NCBI GenBank assembly: GCA_019240125.1
Contig: JAFAYW010000006.1
Coordinates: forward strand, 1-44,478
Origin: Alphaproteobacteria bacterium
Lineage (GTDB): Bacteria > Pseudomonadota > Alphaproteobacteria > ATCC43930 > CGMCC-115725
Length of the DNA: 44,478 bases
Direction: 5' to 3'
Below the pieces are notes generated by a model. The model was not told the DNA's origin. It saw nothing but the letters and a program-made list of their open reading frames with translations, and did not search any database. Below, piece after piece: positions 32,044 through 40,654 of the stretch (the stretch's first letter is position 1; each line of letters starts with the position of its first letter). The position numbers and the translations under genes are program-made.

Positions 32044-32481
32044 TCATGCCCCGGTTTCAGGCTCGCCGAGGATGCGCAACACCGGAGGCTTCGCGTGCGG
32101 GTCGAGTTCGATCAGCGCACCATCGGGCACGGCACGGGTGATGTCCTCGGCAAACCCAGACATCAGTGTCGTGCCCGCGAAGGCGGCACCCTGCACCATG
32201 ATCGGGTTTACTGTATTGAGCACCAGCGCCGCCGGCATCACCTCGCGCGCCGCCATCTCGTTGAGCATCCAGGCGGTCGCGACGCCGCCCTTGGCGCGGT
32301 CGAGCACCAGGACCATCCCAAGATAAGAGCGGCCATGCAGCTTATGCTCGGGCCGCGAGAAGGTGCCGGTGACGCGATCGAGGTCGTAACGCGCGGAGAA
32401 GCCGTCATTGGCGACCAGCGCCCGGCCGCGGATCTTCTCGCCCATCGCCGCGGTGGCAGTGAATTCCCTGACGACGTTCAT
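32044..32481 (-). CDS. Aconitase X small (swivel) subunit, DUF126
   Basis: A 145-residue swivelling-domain protein (DUF126), the small partner of aconitase X. Motifs: ALVANDGFSARYDLDRVTGTF, KLHGRSYLGMVLVLDRAKGGVATAWMLNEMA (about 47-77) and LIELDPHAKPPVLRIL. The KGGVATAW-type loop corresponds to the phosphate/substrate-binding KGSxxxxW loop of the family. Its ATG overlaps the large-subunit stop as ATGA, so the two are translated together. In bacteria the complex is known as cis-3-hydroxy-L-proline dehydratase; archaeal versions act on phosphomevalonate. Confidence 0.92.
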   Translation of the reverse strand: MNVVREFTATAAMGEKIRGRALVANDGFSARYDLDRVTGTFSRPEHKLHGRSYLGMVLVLDRAKGGVATAWMLNEMAAREVMPAALVLNTVNPIMVQGAAFAGTTLMSGFAEDITRAVPDGALIELDPHAKPPVLRILGEPETGA

Positions 32482-33716
32482 GCAAGCCTCCCGGTACAGG
32501 CGGCCTCGACACAGGCTTCCATCGACAGCAATACCGGGCGATAGCCATAACCGCCCAAGATATTGGTGAGCTTCGCCGACGGGGTGGCGAGGCGGCGCCA
32601 GCCATTGGCCTCGGCGAGTTCGCGGGCATAGCTTTGGTAGAAGCACATGCCCTGGAGCAGCATGGCGCCCGAGGCCTCGATGCGCTGCGTCAGTCCCATG
32701 CGGTCGGCATCAGGCTTTACCTGTGGGCTGGTGATCGCCAGCAGCGGCACTTTCGCCTGCCGCCCCTCGAGCAGGTCGGCCACCATCTGCAATTCGATTA
32801 GCGACAGCTGCGGCGCGGAGAACACCACCACATCAACCGCGTCTGCGCCCTCGGCATACGACGCCAGCAGCGCCTCGACATCGCTCCTGCCGATTTTCTG
32901 TGCCGACGGCGGAGTTCCATCGAACGCATTGGCGAGAGCGGGGGCATCCGGCGTCACGCCGGGCATGTGGAACATCGCGACCGAGCCGAAGCTCGCCATT
33001 GCCGCGCCGAAATGCTTGAGCTCGTCGGAATTCGGCACGCGATCGAGCCCGACGATCACCGGCACCCGCCAGTAATCGCCGGCCAATCGGCCGATCACCC
33101 CGCCCAGCGCGCCCCATTCGTGCAACGCCTCCGGTGTCCAATTCAGCTCGACCAGTAACGAGCCGCGACGCTGCGCATCGAGATGAAATCCGTAGCGCGG
33201 GGTATACCCCGTCAGACCGGCCGCGAGCGCCGACGGCCCGCCCTCGAAATTGGAGCGGGCGCCGAGCACCGAGTTGCAATAGATCACCACGCCGGTGTCG
33301 CCATAGGCGACATGCTCGCCTTTCACCGGCGGCATGATCGTCTGATAGTTGATGCAGGTATTGGTCATCAGGATGCCCAGCGCCTCGAACGCGGCGATGG
33401 CGCGCCGCTCCAGCGCGATCATCCAATCCTGCTGCTTGAGCCGCGCGGCGGCGGCGAAATCGGTGCCGCGCGGATCGGTAATCGTCGGGATGCGCACCCG
33501 GCGCTCGGCCTCCGGCATCGCGGCCAAGCCCTCGATAAAGGCGATCCCAGCCTCACCGAGCGACTCCGTGTCGGCCATCATGTGCGCCTGCCCGACCTTG
33601 ACGAGATCGGGCGCCGCGAAATAGGTGCCGACGCGCTGCTGGTGCTGCATCGCCCATTGCCGCGCCGGCCCCATCGCGCCGCGCAGCATCGCCTCGGCCT
33701 CATCCGTTAAACGCAT
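32478..33716 (-). CDS. Aconitase X catalytic (large) subunit, DUF521
   Basis: A 412-residue dehydratase of the aconitase superfamily. Recognisable segments: ADLVKVGQAHMMADTESLGEAG-type N-terminus (about 36-56), TITDPRGTDF, YQTIMPPVKGEHVAYGDTGVVIYCNSVLGARSNFEGGPSALAAGLTGYTPRYGFHLDAQR (about 125-184, containing the family core CNSVLGAR and GLTGYTPRYGFH) and LPLLAITSPQVKPDA-like C-terminal region. Fe-S ligands are expected among its cysteines. Bacterial two-subunit enzymes dehydrate cis-3-hydroxy-L-proline to pyrroline-2-carboxylate. Context (amidohydrolase divergent, amino-acid-type ABC importer downstream) fits amino-acid catabolism, but no proline-pathway gene is in view. Confidence 0.92.
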   Translation of the reverse strand: MRLTDEAEAMLRGAMGPARQWAMQHQQRVGTYFAAPDLVKVGQAHMMADTESLGEAGIAFIEGLAAMPEAERRVRIPTITDPRGTDFAAAARLKQQDWMIALERRAIAAFEALGILMTNTCINYQTIMPPVKGEHVAYGDTGVVIYCNSVLGARSNFEGGPSALAAGLTGYTPRYGFHLDAQRRGSLLVELNWTPEALHEWGALGGVIGRLAGDYWRVPVIVGLDRVPNSDELKHFGAAMASFGSVAMFHMPGVTPDAPALANAFDGTPPSAQKIGRSDVEALLASYAEGADAVDVVVFSAPQLSLIELQMVADLLEGRQAKVPLLAITSPQVKPDADRMGLTQRIEASGAMLLQGMCFYQSYARELAEANGWRRLATPSAKLTNILGGYGYRPVLLSMEACVEAACTGRLA

Positions 33717-33845
33717 CGGTCAGTCATCGCATCGGTGAGGCAGGCGCATCGCGCATCTCCCGGGCTCGGTCTGAGCGCTACTGGCGCGTCCCACGATCGG
33801 CGTATCCTAAGCGCTGAACAACACACGGGATAAGGGAAACACCAG

Positions 33846-34658
33846 ATGCTGATCGTCGATGGCCAGATTCATCTCTGGGAGAAGGGGACACCTTCCCCAC
33901 AACATCAACAGCAGCCGTTTTCCGCCGAGCAGGCGATCGCGGCGATGGATGCGGCCGGCGTCGATCGCGCGCTGGTGCACCCGGTGCTGTGGGACCCCGA
34001 CTCTAACGAGCTGGCGCTCGCGGCCGTGAAGCAATACCCCGACCGCTTTGCCATTATGGGCTGGTTCTACCTCGACGACCCGAAGGGGCCGGAGCTGGTG
34101 GCGAATTGGAAGCAGCGGCACGGCATGCTCGGCCTGCGCTTCTACTTCAACGACCGCCACAAGCGCGAGTGGATGACCGACGGCACGATGGACTGGCTGT
34201 GGCCCGCCGCGGAAAAGGCCGGCGTGCCGGTAGCGCTGGCGGCCGCATTGTTCCTGCCAAAGGTCGGCGAGATTGCCGAGAAGCATCCGGGGCTCAAGCT
34301 GATCGTCGATCACATGGCGGTGCCGCCGGGCAGCAGTGGCGCCGCCGCCTATCAGTATCAGCCGCAGCTGCTGGCTCTTGCCAGGCACCCCAACGTCGCG
34401 GTCAAGGTGACCGGTCAGATCGGCTATGCGGAAGACTCCTACCCGTTCCGCAGCTTCCACGAGCCATTGCACCGGTGTTTCGACGCGTTCGGGCCCAACC
34501 GCATCTTCTGGGGCACCGACATAACACGGATGCCGTGCTCATGGCGCGAGTGCGTGACGGTATTCACCGAGGAACTGCCGTGGCTGAAGGGCCGCGATTT
34601 GGAACTCGTGATGGGCGAGGCGTTGTGCAACTGGGTTGGCTGGCGCTTGCCGGGCTAG
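33846..34658 (+). CDS. Amidohydrolase family protein (TIM barrel)
   Basis: A 270-residue amidohydrolase_2-type enzyme: hydrolase or decarboxylase on small ring or carboxylated compounds. Motifs: IVDGQIHLWEKG (the HxH site is reduced to QIHLW, typical of lactonase/decarboxylase-like members), LIVDHMAVPP, NVAVKVTGQIGYAED and NRIFWGTDITRMPCSWRE (late Asp). The start at 33846 follows AAGGG. It is divergent from aconitase X (129-bp gap) and 31 bp upstream of the RibD-like gene, so probably a two-gene operon. The substrate is unknown; a lactone or gamma-carboxy intermediate is plausible. Confidence 0.9.
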   Translation: MLIVDGQIHLWEKGTPSPQHQQQPFSAEQAIAAMDAAGVDRALVHPVLWDPDSNELALAAVKQYPDRFAIMGWFYLDDPKGPELVANWKQRHGMLGLRFYFNDRHKREWMTDGTMDWLWPAAEKAGVPVALAAALFLPKVGEIAEKHPGLKLIVDHMAVPPGSSGAAAYQYQPQLLALARHPNVAVKVTGQIGYAEDSYPFRSFHEPLHRCFDAFGPNRIFWGTDITRMPCSWRECVTVFTEELPWLKGRDLELVMGEALCNWVGWRLPG

Positions 34659-34689
34659 ACCCACCGGGACCCGCGCGCCGGAGCAAGCG

Positions 34690-35382
34690 ATGAAGCCCTA
34701 CGTGATCTGCCACATGAATTCGAGCATCGACGGGCGCCTGCACGGCAGCCGCTGGCGCCCTGCAGAGAACCGCATGCCCGGTCTGTTCGAGCGATTGCAC
34801 GACCAGCTTGGCGGCGGTTCGTGGCTGATCGGCCGCGTCACCGGCAGCGAATACGCCAAGGCAAAAAACTATCCAGCCGATCCCACGACGAGTTTTCCAC
34901 GCGAGCATTGGATGCCGAACAAGGGCGCCGCCGCTTATGGCATCGCACTCGATGCACACGGCAAGATCGCCTGGGGCCGTTCTGATATCGGCGGCGATCC
35001 GATCGTCGTTATTCTGACCGAGCAGGTGTCGGACGCGCACCTCGCCGGGCTGCGCGGCGACGGTGTCTCCTACATCTTCGCCGGCAAGGAGCAGCTCGAC
35101 CTCGCCCTGGCGCTCGACATCCTGTACCGCGAATTGGGCATCGAGCGGCTGCTGCTCGAAGGCGGTGGCGGCTCGAATGGGTCGTTCCTGCGCGCCGGGC
35201 TGATCGACGAGATCAGTGTCGCGATCTGCCCCGCCGTCGATGGCGGCTCGGCCGCCGAATGCATCTTCGATTCCGGAGATATCGACGGCGCCCGCGCGCC
35301 GATCCGCGCCATGACCCTGACGAGCTGCGAGGTATTGGAGGGTGGCGCCGTCTGGGTCCGCTACAAGCTGGAAAACGGCTGA
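34690..35382 (+). CDS. RibD C-terminal/dihydrofolate-reductase-like protein
   Basis: A 230-residue NADPH-dependent reductase-like protein of the RibD_C fold. It begins YVICHMNSSIDGRLHG and contains LIGRVTGSEYAKAKNYPAD, DAHGKIAWGRSDIGGDPIVVILTEQV and the cofactor loop LGIERLLLEGGGGSNGSFLRAGLIDEISV. These match bacterial stand-alone RibD_C proteins that are not part of riboflavin operons. The start is the ATG at 34690. The role is likely reduction of a small substrate in the same pathway as the amidohydrolase; no riboflavin gene is nearby. Confidence 0.88.
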   Translation: MKPYVICHMNSSIDGRLHGSRWRPAENRMPGLFERLHDQLGGGSWLIGRVTGSEYAKAKNYPADPTTSFPREHWMPNKGAAAYGIALDAHGKIAWGRSDIGGDPIVVILTEQVSDAHLAGLRGDGVSYIFAGKEQLDLALALDILYRELGIERLLLEGGGGSNGSFLRAGLIDEISVAICPAVDGGSAAECIFDSGDIDGARAPIRAMTLTSCEVLEGGAVWVRYKLENG

Positions 35383-35408
35383 CGGCTTCAGCCGTCCAAC
35401 CCATAAAG

Positions 35409-35499
35409 TTGTCGTCCCTGCGAAAGCATTGCGAAAGCAGGGACCCACCGCTCAACTTGCAAGCCCGACCGTGGGTCTCTGCCTCCGCGGGGACGACAA
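35409..35499. repeat. Palindromic extragenic repeat with 11-bp duplication
   Basis: Two inverted arms, 35409-35448 and 35471-35499, flank a 22-bp centre. Removing an 11-bp insertion (TTGCGAAAGCA) from the left arm gives 29 positions, of which 25 pair with the right arm. The left arm also folds on itself as CCCTGC-GAAA-GCAGGG-like hairpins, with TGCGAAAGCA occurring twice in tandem. It fills the gap between the RibD-like and VOC genes, whose transcripts converge here. It looks like a REP/RAYT-type or other chromosomal dispersed element and could act as a bidirectional terminator. Confidence 0.7.
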
Positions 35500-35509
35500 G
35501 TAAACGGAG

Positions 35510-35887
35510 CTACATGCGGCAGAGCGCGCAGAGTTTGTTGCCGTCGGGGTCGCGCAGATAGGCGAGGTACATCTGGCCGGCCGCGCCCTGGCGGATACCT
35601 GGCGGGTCCTCGATCGAGCTGCCGCCATTGGCCACGCCGGCCTTGTGCCAGGCATCGGCCTGCTTGCTGTCGGCCATCAGGAACCCGATCGTGCCGCCGT
35701 TGGCCGCGTTCGCGCCCTTGCCGTCGATCGGCTTCGAGACCATGAAGCGACCGCCATTATGCGTATAGATCAGGCGGCCGCGAGGGTCTTCGGTGCCGGC
35801 CTGAGCGCCCATCGCGGTGAACACCGCGTCGTAAAACTTCTTCGACTTCGCGATGTCGTTGCTGCCGACCATGATGTGGCTGAACAT
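35510..35887 (-). CDS. VOC family (glyoxalase/dioxygenase-like) protein
   Basis: A 125-residue metal-binding-fold protein. Blocks: MFSHIMVGSNDIAKSKKFYDAVFTAMG (about 1-27, with the His ligand), GRLIYTHNGGRFMVSKPIDG, GGTIGFLMADSKQADAWHKAGV and GQMYLAYLRDPDGNKLCALCRM (final Glu ligand replaced by Cys/Leu context; the DPDGNKL motif is kept). Such proteins include glyoxalase I, extradiol dioxygenases and resistance proteins. A clear AGGAGG precedes the ATG. It is a single gene, 169 bp upstream of nothing on its own strand, and its stop faces the palindromic repeat. Confidence 0.88.
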   Translation of the reverse strand: MFSHIMVGSNDIAKSKKFYDAVFTAMGAQAGTEDPRGRLIYTHNGGRFMVSKPIDGKGANAANGGTIGFLMADSKQADAWHKAGVANGGSSIEDPPGIRQGAAGQMYLAYLRDPDGNKLCALCRM

Positions 35888-36056
35888 TGAGATTCCTCCT
35901 GTCCGATACAGCGGAGCCCATTTCCCGCGCGAGGCGGCGCTCGGGCTCTCGGCCCAGTATAGTATGGTTACTGGCGGCAACAGTATGACGGGACGCCATC
36001 TCGCGGACACGTAAAATCATGCCCGCCGCATCAGATCAGCCGCGCGGCCCGGCGCT

Positions 36057-36803
36057 TTACACGCCGAGCGGCGCCACCGCATCCTGGCCGAAATAGGCGT
36101 GTTCCAGCCGGTTCGGCAGGTCGGGTTCGTCGGTTTTTGCCTCGAGCACGATCGCGCCGCGCGCCATTGCGTACACGCGGTCGGCGAGGCGCAATGCCTT
36201 TTCGATCAGTTGCTCGACCAGCAGGATGGCGGTGCCGTTGGCGCGCAATTGCGCCGCCGCCGTCAACACGCGATCGACCAATACCGGCGACAGGCCGGCC
36301 GAGGGCTCGTCGAGCATCAACAGCCGCGGCCGCCGCACCAACCCCTGCGCCACCGCCAGCATCTGCTGCTGGCCGCCGGAGAGCGCGCCGGCCCGGTCGG
36401 CCCGTTTGGCGGCGATCTCGGGGAAAAATGTCAGCGCCTCCTCGACCCGCGCGTTGAGTTCGCTGCGCTTCATGCCGTAGCCCGCGAGCAGGACATTGTC
36501 GAGCACACTGAGCTGCGTGAACACGCGGTGGCCTTCGATCACATGCACCAGCCCGGCACGCACCGCATCGCCAGGCCCGGTCGCCGAGAAATCTGCGCCG
36601 TTGAAGCGGAGAGTGCCGGTGCGCGGCAACAGGCCGGAGATGGCGCGCAACAAGGTCGTCTTGCCGGCGCCGTTGGGGCCGAGCAGGGCGACCGCCTCGC
36701 TAACGCCAATCACCATGTCGATGCCCTGCAACACGCCGATCTTGCCGTAGCCGGCAGACAATCCGGCGACTGTCAGCAGCGGCTCAGGCGCCGAGATAGG
36801 CAC
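36057..36803 (-). CDS. livF: Branched-chain amino acid-type ABC transporter ATPase (LivF)
   Basis: A 248-residue ATP-binding subunit. Walker A GPNGAGKT (42-49), the LivF-type Q-loop region VIEGHRVFTQLSVLDNV, signature ALSGGQQQMLAVAQGL and Walker B LLMLDEPSAGLSP, with a switch His-type ending LVEQLIEKAL. It drives uptake by the LivH/LivM membrane subunits. It is the last gene of the leftward operon SBP-livH-livMG-livF; its start overlaps the livMG stop by 20 bp. The specific substrate (branched-chain amino acids, urea, short amides or aromatics) cannot be read from the ATPase. Confidence 0.93.
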   Translation of the reverse strand: MPISAPEPLLTVAGLSAGYGKIGVLQGIDMVIGVSEAVALLGPNGAGKTTLLRAISGLLPRTGTLRFNGADFSATGPGDAVRAGLVHVIEGHRVFTQLSVLDNVLLAGYGMKRSELNARVEEALTFFPEIAAKRADRAGALSGGQQQMLAVAQGLVRRPRLLMLDEPSAGLSPVLVDRVLTAAAQLRANGTAILLVEQLIEKALRLADRVYAMARGAIVLEAKTDEPDLPNRLEHAYFGQDAVAPLGV

Positions 36804-38595
36804 TCACCACCTCCCGATGCGAGCGGATTTCCGCCGGGGTGCCGGCTGCCAATATCTTGCCGAGATTGAGCACCGTGACATGATCGCAGATGTCGAAGAT
36901 CAGGTCGGCATGGTGCTCGACCAAGAGCACGCCGGGGCCGGCGCGCGTGATCGCGACAATCAAGGTGCCGAGCCGCTTGATCTCCTCGGCCGACAGTCCC
37001 GCCGCCGGCTCGTCGAGCATTAGAAAATCGGGCCGCAGCATCAGCGCGCGGGCGATTTCCATGAAGCGCAACTCGCTGTGCTGCAGCCGGTCGGCCCGCA
37101 CGCCGGCCAGAGGTTCCAGCCCAACCGCGGTGAGGGTTGCCATCGCGGCGTCGCGCAACACCCGTTCGTCGCGGCGATGCCTTGGCAGGGTCAGCAGCGA
37201 CTCGGCAAAGCTAGCGTGGCCGTCGATCGTGCCGCCGATCATCACATTCTCCAGCACCGAGGCGGCGCCGATCAGCCGCGGCGTCTGGAAGGTACGGGCG
37301 ATGCGCCGGCCGGCCCGCAGATGCGCGCCGCCCGGTGCCAACGTGTCGCCGCCGAGCCGCAGGGCGCCGTGATCCGGCGCGTAATAGCCGGAGATGACGT
37401 TGAGGGTCGTGGTCTTGCCGCTGCCATTGGGCCCGATCAACCCGTGCACCTCGCCGGGCCGGACTTCGAGGTCGAGCCCGTCGATCGCCCGCACCCCGCC
37501 AAAGCTCAGCGCGATGTTTTCCAATGTCAGCGATTTCGCGGCGGCGGTATGGCCGATCAGCGGGCCGATCATCTCAGGCCGCGGCGCGATCTCGCGGTGG
37601 CGTTCGAGCGGCCGGCGGTTCTTGAAATCGATCAAATCGGCGATGCCGCCTGGGATCAACAGCACGATCAGCAGCAACAGCGCGGCATAGAGGAAGGTGG
37701 ACCACGCAACCAGCGGCGCGGCGAATTCCGGCAACACGGTCAGGATGATCGTGCCGAGCATCGGCCCAATGATCGAGCCGCGCCCCCCGATCAGAATTGC
37801 GATGAAAAATAGCACCGACAGATCGAAGGTGAAGGCGTCGGGCGTGATGTAGGATTGCAAGGAGGCGAACATGCCGCCGGCGACCCCGGCAACAGCGCCG
37901 CTGAACAGGAACACCGTCAGCAGCAGGGTCGGGCGGAAGATGCCGAAGGCCTCTGCGGCCACCTCCGCGTCGCGCACCGCGATCAGCGAGCGGCCAAAGC
38001 GGCTCGCCGCGATGTTCGCGGTCATCCAGGTGCAGATCGCCGCCAGCGCCAGACAGAGGTAGTAAAAGCCCCACGGCGTCGAGAACCAGCCGGGAAACTC
38101 CGGGCCTGGCACCCCGATGCCGCCGCCGGTGACGCTTTGCCATGCCAGCGCGATCTGCGTGACGATCGTCGCAAAGCCCAAGGTCGTCATCGCGAAATAA
38201 AAGGTGCGCAAGCGCAATGCCGGCAGGCCGACGACCAATCCAAAGATCGCCCCGGCCACCCCGGCGACAATCAGCGCCGCGAAAGGCGGCAAGGCGGGCG
38301 TCGCGGTGCCGGCGGTAAGCACCGACGCGGTGTATGCGCCGAGCGTCAGCAACGCGACCCAGCCGATCGCGATCTGCCCGGCAAACCCGACCACCAGGTT
38401 CAGCCCGGCCACCAGGATCCAGTAGATGCAGGCGCGGGTCGCGATGATACCCCAATAGGTATCGCCGGTTAACGGCAACGCGACTGCCGCCGCGCCGATC
38501 GCCAGATAGGGCCATAGCGCTTCGAGGCGCGCGGCGACGCGGGGTGGGTTTTCGCCTACCGGCACCGCGGTCGTGGCCAGACGGGTATCGGTCAT
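36784..38595 (-). CDS. Fused LivM permease-LivG ATPase (branched-chain amino acid-type)
   Basis: A 603-residue natural fusion. Residues 1 to about 325 are the LivM membrane subunit, about nine to ten helices, with LVVGFAGQIAIGWVALLTLGAYTA, LPALRLRTFYFAMTTLGFA and FFIAILIGGRGSIIGPMLG. A linker (325-354) leads to the LivG ATPase: Walker A GPNGSGKT (388-395), ARTFQTPRLIG Q-loop and Walker B FLMLDEPAAGLS, with LVEHHADLIFDICDHVTVLNLGK. The signature motif reads LQHSELRFMEIARAL, a degenerate form of LSGGQ. The ATG overlaps the livH stop as ATGA. Fusions of this kind are known in alphaproteobacteria. Confidence 0.93.
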   Translation of the reverse strand: MTDTRLATTAVPVGENPPRVAARLEALWPYLAIGAAAVALPLTGDTYWGIIATRACIYWILVAGLNLVVGFAGQIAIGWVALLTLGAYTASVLTAGTATPALPPFAALIVAGVAGAIFGLVVGLPALRLRTFYFAMTTLGFATIVTQIALAWQSVTGGGIGVPGPEFPGWFSTPWGFYYLCLALAAICTWMTANIAASRFGRSLIAVRDAEVAAEAFGIFRPTLLLTVFLFSGAVAGVAGGMFASLQSYITPDAFTFDLSVLFFIAILIGGRGSIIGPMLGTIILTVLPEFAAPLVAWSTFLYAALLLLIVLLIPGGIADLIDFKNRRPLERHREIAPRPEMIGPLIGHTAAAKSLTLENIALSFGGVRAIDGLDLEVRPGEVHGLIGPNGSGKTTTLNVISGYYAPDHGALRLGGDTLAPGGAHLRAGRRIARTFQTPRLIGAASVLENVMIGGTIDGHASFAESLLTLPRHRRDERVLRDAAMATLTAVGLEPLAGVRADRLQHSELRFMEIARALMLRPDFLMLDEPAAGLSAEEIKRLGTLIVAITRAGPGVLLVEHHADLIFDICDHVTVLNLGKILAAGTPAEIRSHREVVSAYLGA

Positions 38596-39449
38596 ACGCG
38601 GCGCGCTGCCCGGGCGCCGCCGAACCCTTCGGGCCGCGCCAGCAGGACGAGAATGAACACGACAAAGACGGCGACCGAGGCAAAGATGCCGCCGACCAGA
38701 AAATTCGCCGCCTGCTGAAATAAACCCAGGGCAAACCCGCCGATCACCGCGCCGCGATTGCTGCCCATGCCACCGAGCGCGACCGGTACAAAGCCATAGA
38801 AGTTCAGCATCGGCGCGTTGGCGAAAAATGCCAGCAATACCTCGCCACCGGCAAACCCGGCCAGCACGCCGATCATGCCGGCAAGTGCATAGCTCGCCAT
38901 GCGCAGTCGCTGCTCCGGCAGGCCGAGGGCGCGCGCCGCGTAGTTATCCTCGGCGATAGCCAGAAAGGCGCGCCCGACCAGCGTACGGCGATACAGCAAT
39001 TCGAGGCCGACGATGGTCGCGAAGCAGGCGGCGAGGGGCAGCCAGAATTGCTGATCGAACACGCCCGGCCCAATATCGAGGAGGCGCGGGAAAGGCTGCG
39101 GCTCGGTGCTCCACTCGATCGCGGTGAATTGCTGGATCAGCAGCGCAAACGCCAATGTCGACAGCACGTAGAGATGCTGGTCGAGGCTCTTCAGCACCGG
39201 CCGCACCGTGACGATCTCGGTGATGACGCCGATCGCCGCGCCGGCCGCCAACACCAGCACCAAGCCGGCAATCACCGGTAATCCCAGCTTGCGGATGAAC
39301 AGCGCCCCGAGCACGCCGCCCAGCATCCCGAGCATGCCAGCGGTAAAGCTGAACACGCGGGATGCTGTGAACATCACGTTGTAGGTGATCCCGATCAGCG
39401 CGTAGATCGCTCCCATCGCCAGACCGTAGGCGATGATCGATTCAAGCAT
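38592..39449 (-). CDS. livH: Branched-chain amino acid-type ABC permease (LivH)
   Basis: A 285-residue membrane subunit with about eight helices. It starts LESIIAYGLAMGAIYALIGI and carries VFSFTAGMLGMLGGVLGALF, the EAA-like loop region YAARALGLPEQRLRMASYALAG and GEVLLAFFANAPMLNFYGFVPVALGGMGSNRGAVIGGFALGL (about 212-253). It forms the translocation pore with the LivM half of the fusion. It starts 5 bp after the receptor gene stop and ends in ATGA with livMG, so the whole transporter is one operon. Confidence 0.92.
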   Translation of the reverse strand: MLESIIAYGLAMGAIYALIGITYNVMFTASRVFSFTAGMLGMLGGVLGALFIRKLGLPVIAGLVLVLAAGAAIGVITEIVTVRPVLKSLDQHLYVLSTLAFALLIQQFTAIEWSTEPQPFPRLLDIGPGVFDQQFWLPLAACFATIVGLELLYRRTLVGRAFLAIAEDNYAARALGLPEQRLRMASYALAGMIGVLAGFAGGEVLLAFFANAPMLNFYGFVPVALGGMGSNRGAVIGGFALGLFQQAANFLVGGIFASVAVFVVFILVLLARPEGFGGARAARRV

Positions 39450-39454
39450 CGAAT

Positions 39455-40654
39455 TCAGGCGCCGTAGCCGGGGGCCAGCTTGAACGCGCCGCTGTCGAAC
39501 GAGTTCGCCTGCACCATGACGACCTCCTCATCGGGGAAGCCGTTGCGCTGCTCAGGTCCCCAGGTTAGGTCGCCGTATACGCCGGGCCAAGCTTTGAGCG
39601 ATGCCCAATGGCCGGCGATCTGGTCGGGCGCACTGCCCGTTGCCTTGACGGTATCGGCGATCAGGTGAGCGGCGTCGTAGCCCATCGCGATCCACCACAG
39701 CAGTGTATCGCCCATCTCGACTTTGGCGGTCTTGAGTTTCTCGACAAAGGCGGCAGTGCGCGCCGGTAACTTGCCGGAGGCGTCATACGAACAGTTGCGG
39801 AAGTTGTTGGCGTAAACCTTTTCCCAGTTCTCCGGCTTGGTCAGCAACGCCTTGGTCTGGCCGGAGCCGAGCGTGGTCTGGCCGACCACCGCCACGTCCC
39901 ATTTCATGTCGCTGCGCGTGTTGATGATGCGCGAGAGGAATCCGGCATTGACACTCCACGGCATGATCACCTCGGCGCCGGCGCTCTGCATGCGCAGGAT
40001 TTCCGGCTTCAGGTCGGGATTGGCGGCATCGATCGTCGAGTGGTAGACAACATCGGCCTTGGCGTCGTTGAGCATGCCAACATAGGTGTCAACCGACGAA
40101 GTGCCGTAACCGGTGGTGTCGCCGATCACGGCGATCTTCTTCACCTTCATGACCTCGAGGACATAGCGATTGGCGGCACCGCCGATCTGGTGGTTGGTCG
40201 GGGCGTTGCGGAAGGCGAGGGGGTATTTCTTCGGGTCGGTTAGGCTGTCGACCCAACAGGGGTCGAGCTGCGGGATGCCATCGCGCGCGATCAGCGGGGT
40301 CGCCGCCAGCGACTCACCAGAATTTACCGGCCCGAAGATCACATGCGCCTTCTCGCGCCGGGTCAATTCGGTCGCGGCATTGACGGCCTTGGTCGGGTCG
40401 CTCTGTGTGTCGCGGGTGATCAGGTCGATCTTGCGGCCACCGACCCCACCGGCCGCGTTGATCTCCTCGACTCCCATCGCCATCCCGCGATTGATCGCGA
40501 TACCGGTAGAGGAACTGGGACCGGTGAGTGCCGGCAGAAACCCGACCCGGATCGGTTCCGCATCGGCAGCGATGGCGCGGCGAACAAAGCCGGCCTGAAG
40601 CGCACCCGCAGCGAACGCGGAGCCGGCGATCATCCGGCGGCGGGTCATAGGCAT
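39455..40654 (-). CDS. ABC transporter substrate-binding protein (Liv/amide type)
   Basis: A 399-residue periplasmic type I receptor. The N-terminus TRRRMIAGSAFAAGALQAG has a twin-arginine look, with cleavage likely near RAIAA before DAEPIRVGFLPALTGPSSSTGIAINRG. Periplasmic-binding fold blocks follow: GVEEINAAGGVGGRKIDLITRDTQSDPTKAVNAATEL, FGPVNSGESLAATPLI, KKIAVIGDTTGYG and GAEVIMPWSVNAG. The start is the ATG at 40654 behind GGGAGG. It heads the transporter operon. Ligands could be amino acids, amides or aromatic acids; the AcnX genes next door make an amino acid plausible. Confidence 0.92.
   Translation of the reverse strand: MPMTRRRMIAGSAFAAGALQAGFVRRAIAADAEPIRVGFLPALTGPSSSTGIAINRGMAMGVEEINAAGGVGGRKIDLITRDTQSDPTKAVNAATELTRREKAHVIFGPVNSGESLAATPLIARDGIPQLDPCWVDSLTDPKKYPLAFRNAPTNHQIGGAANRYVLEVMKVKKIAVIGDTTGYGTSSVDTYVGMLNDAKADVVYHSTIDAANPDLKPEILRMQSAGAEVIMPWSVNAGFLSRIINTRSDMKWDVAVVGQTTLGSGQTKALLTKPENWEKVYANNFRNCSYDASGKLPARTAAFVEKLKTAKVEMGDTLLWWIAMGYDAAHLIADTVKATGSAPDQIAGHWASLKAWPGVYGDLTWGPEQRNGFPDEEVVMVQANSFDSGAFKLAPGYGA

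Noticed and set aside
34690..35382. Riboflavin biosynthesis ribD
   Set aside because: Only the reductase half-domain is present, with no deaminase domain and no other rib gene; stand-alone RibD_C protein is the better call.
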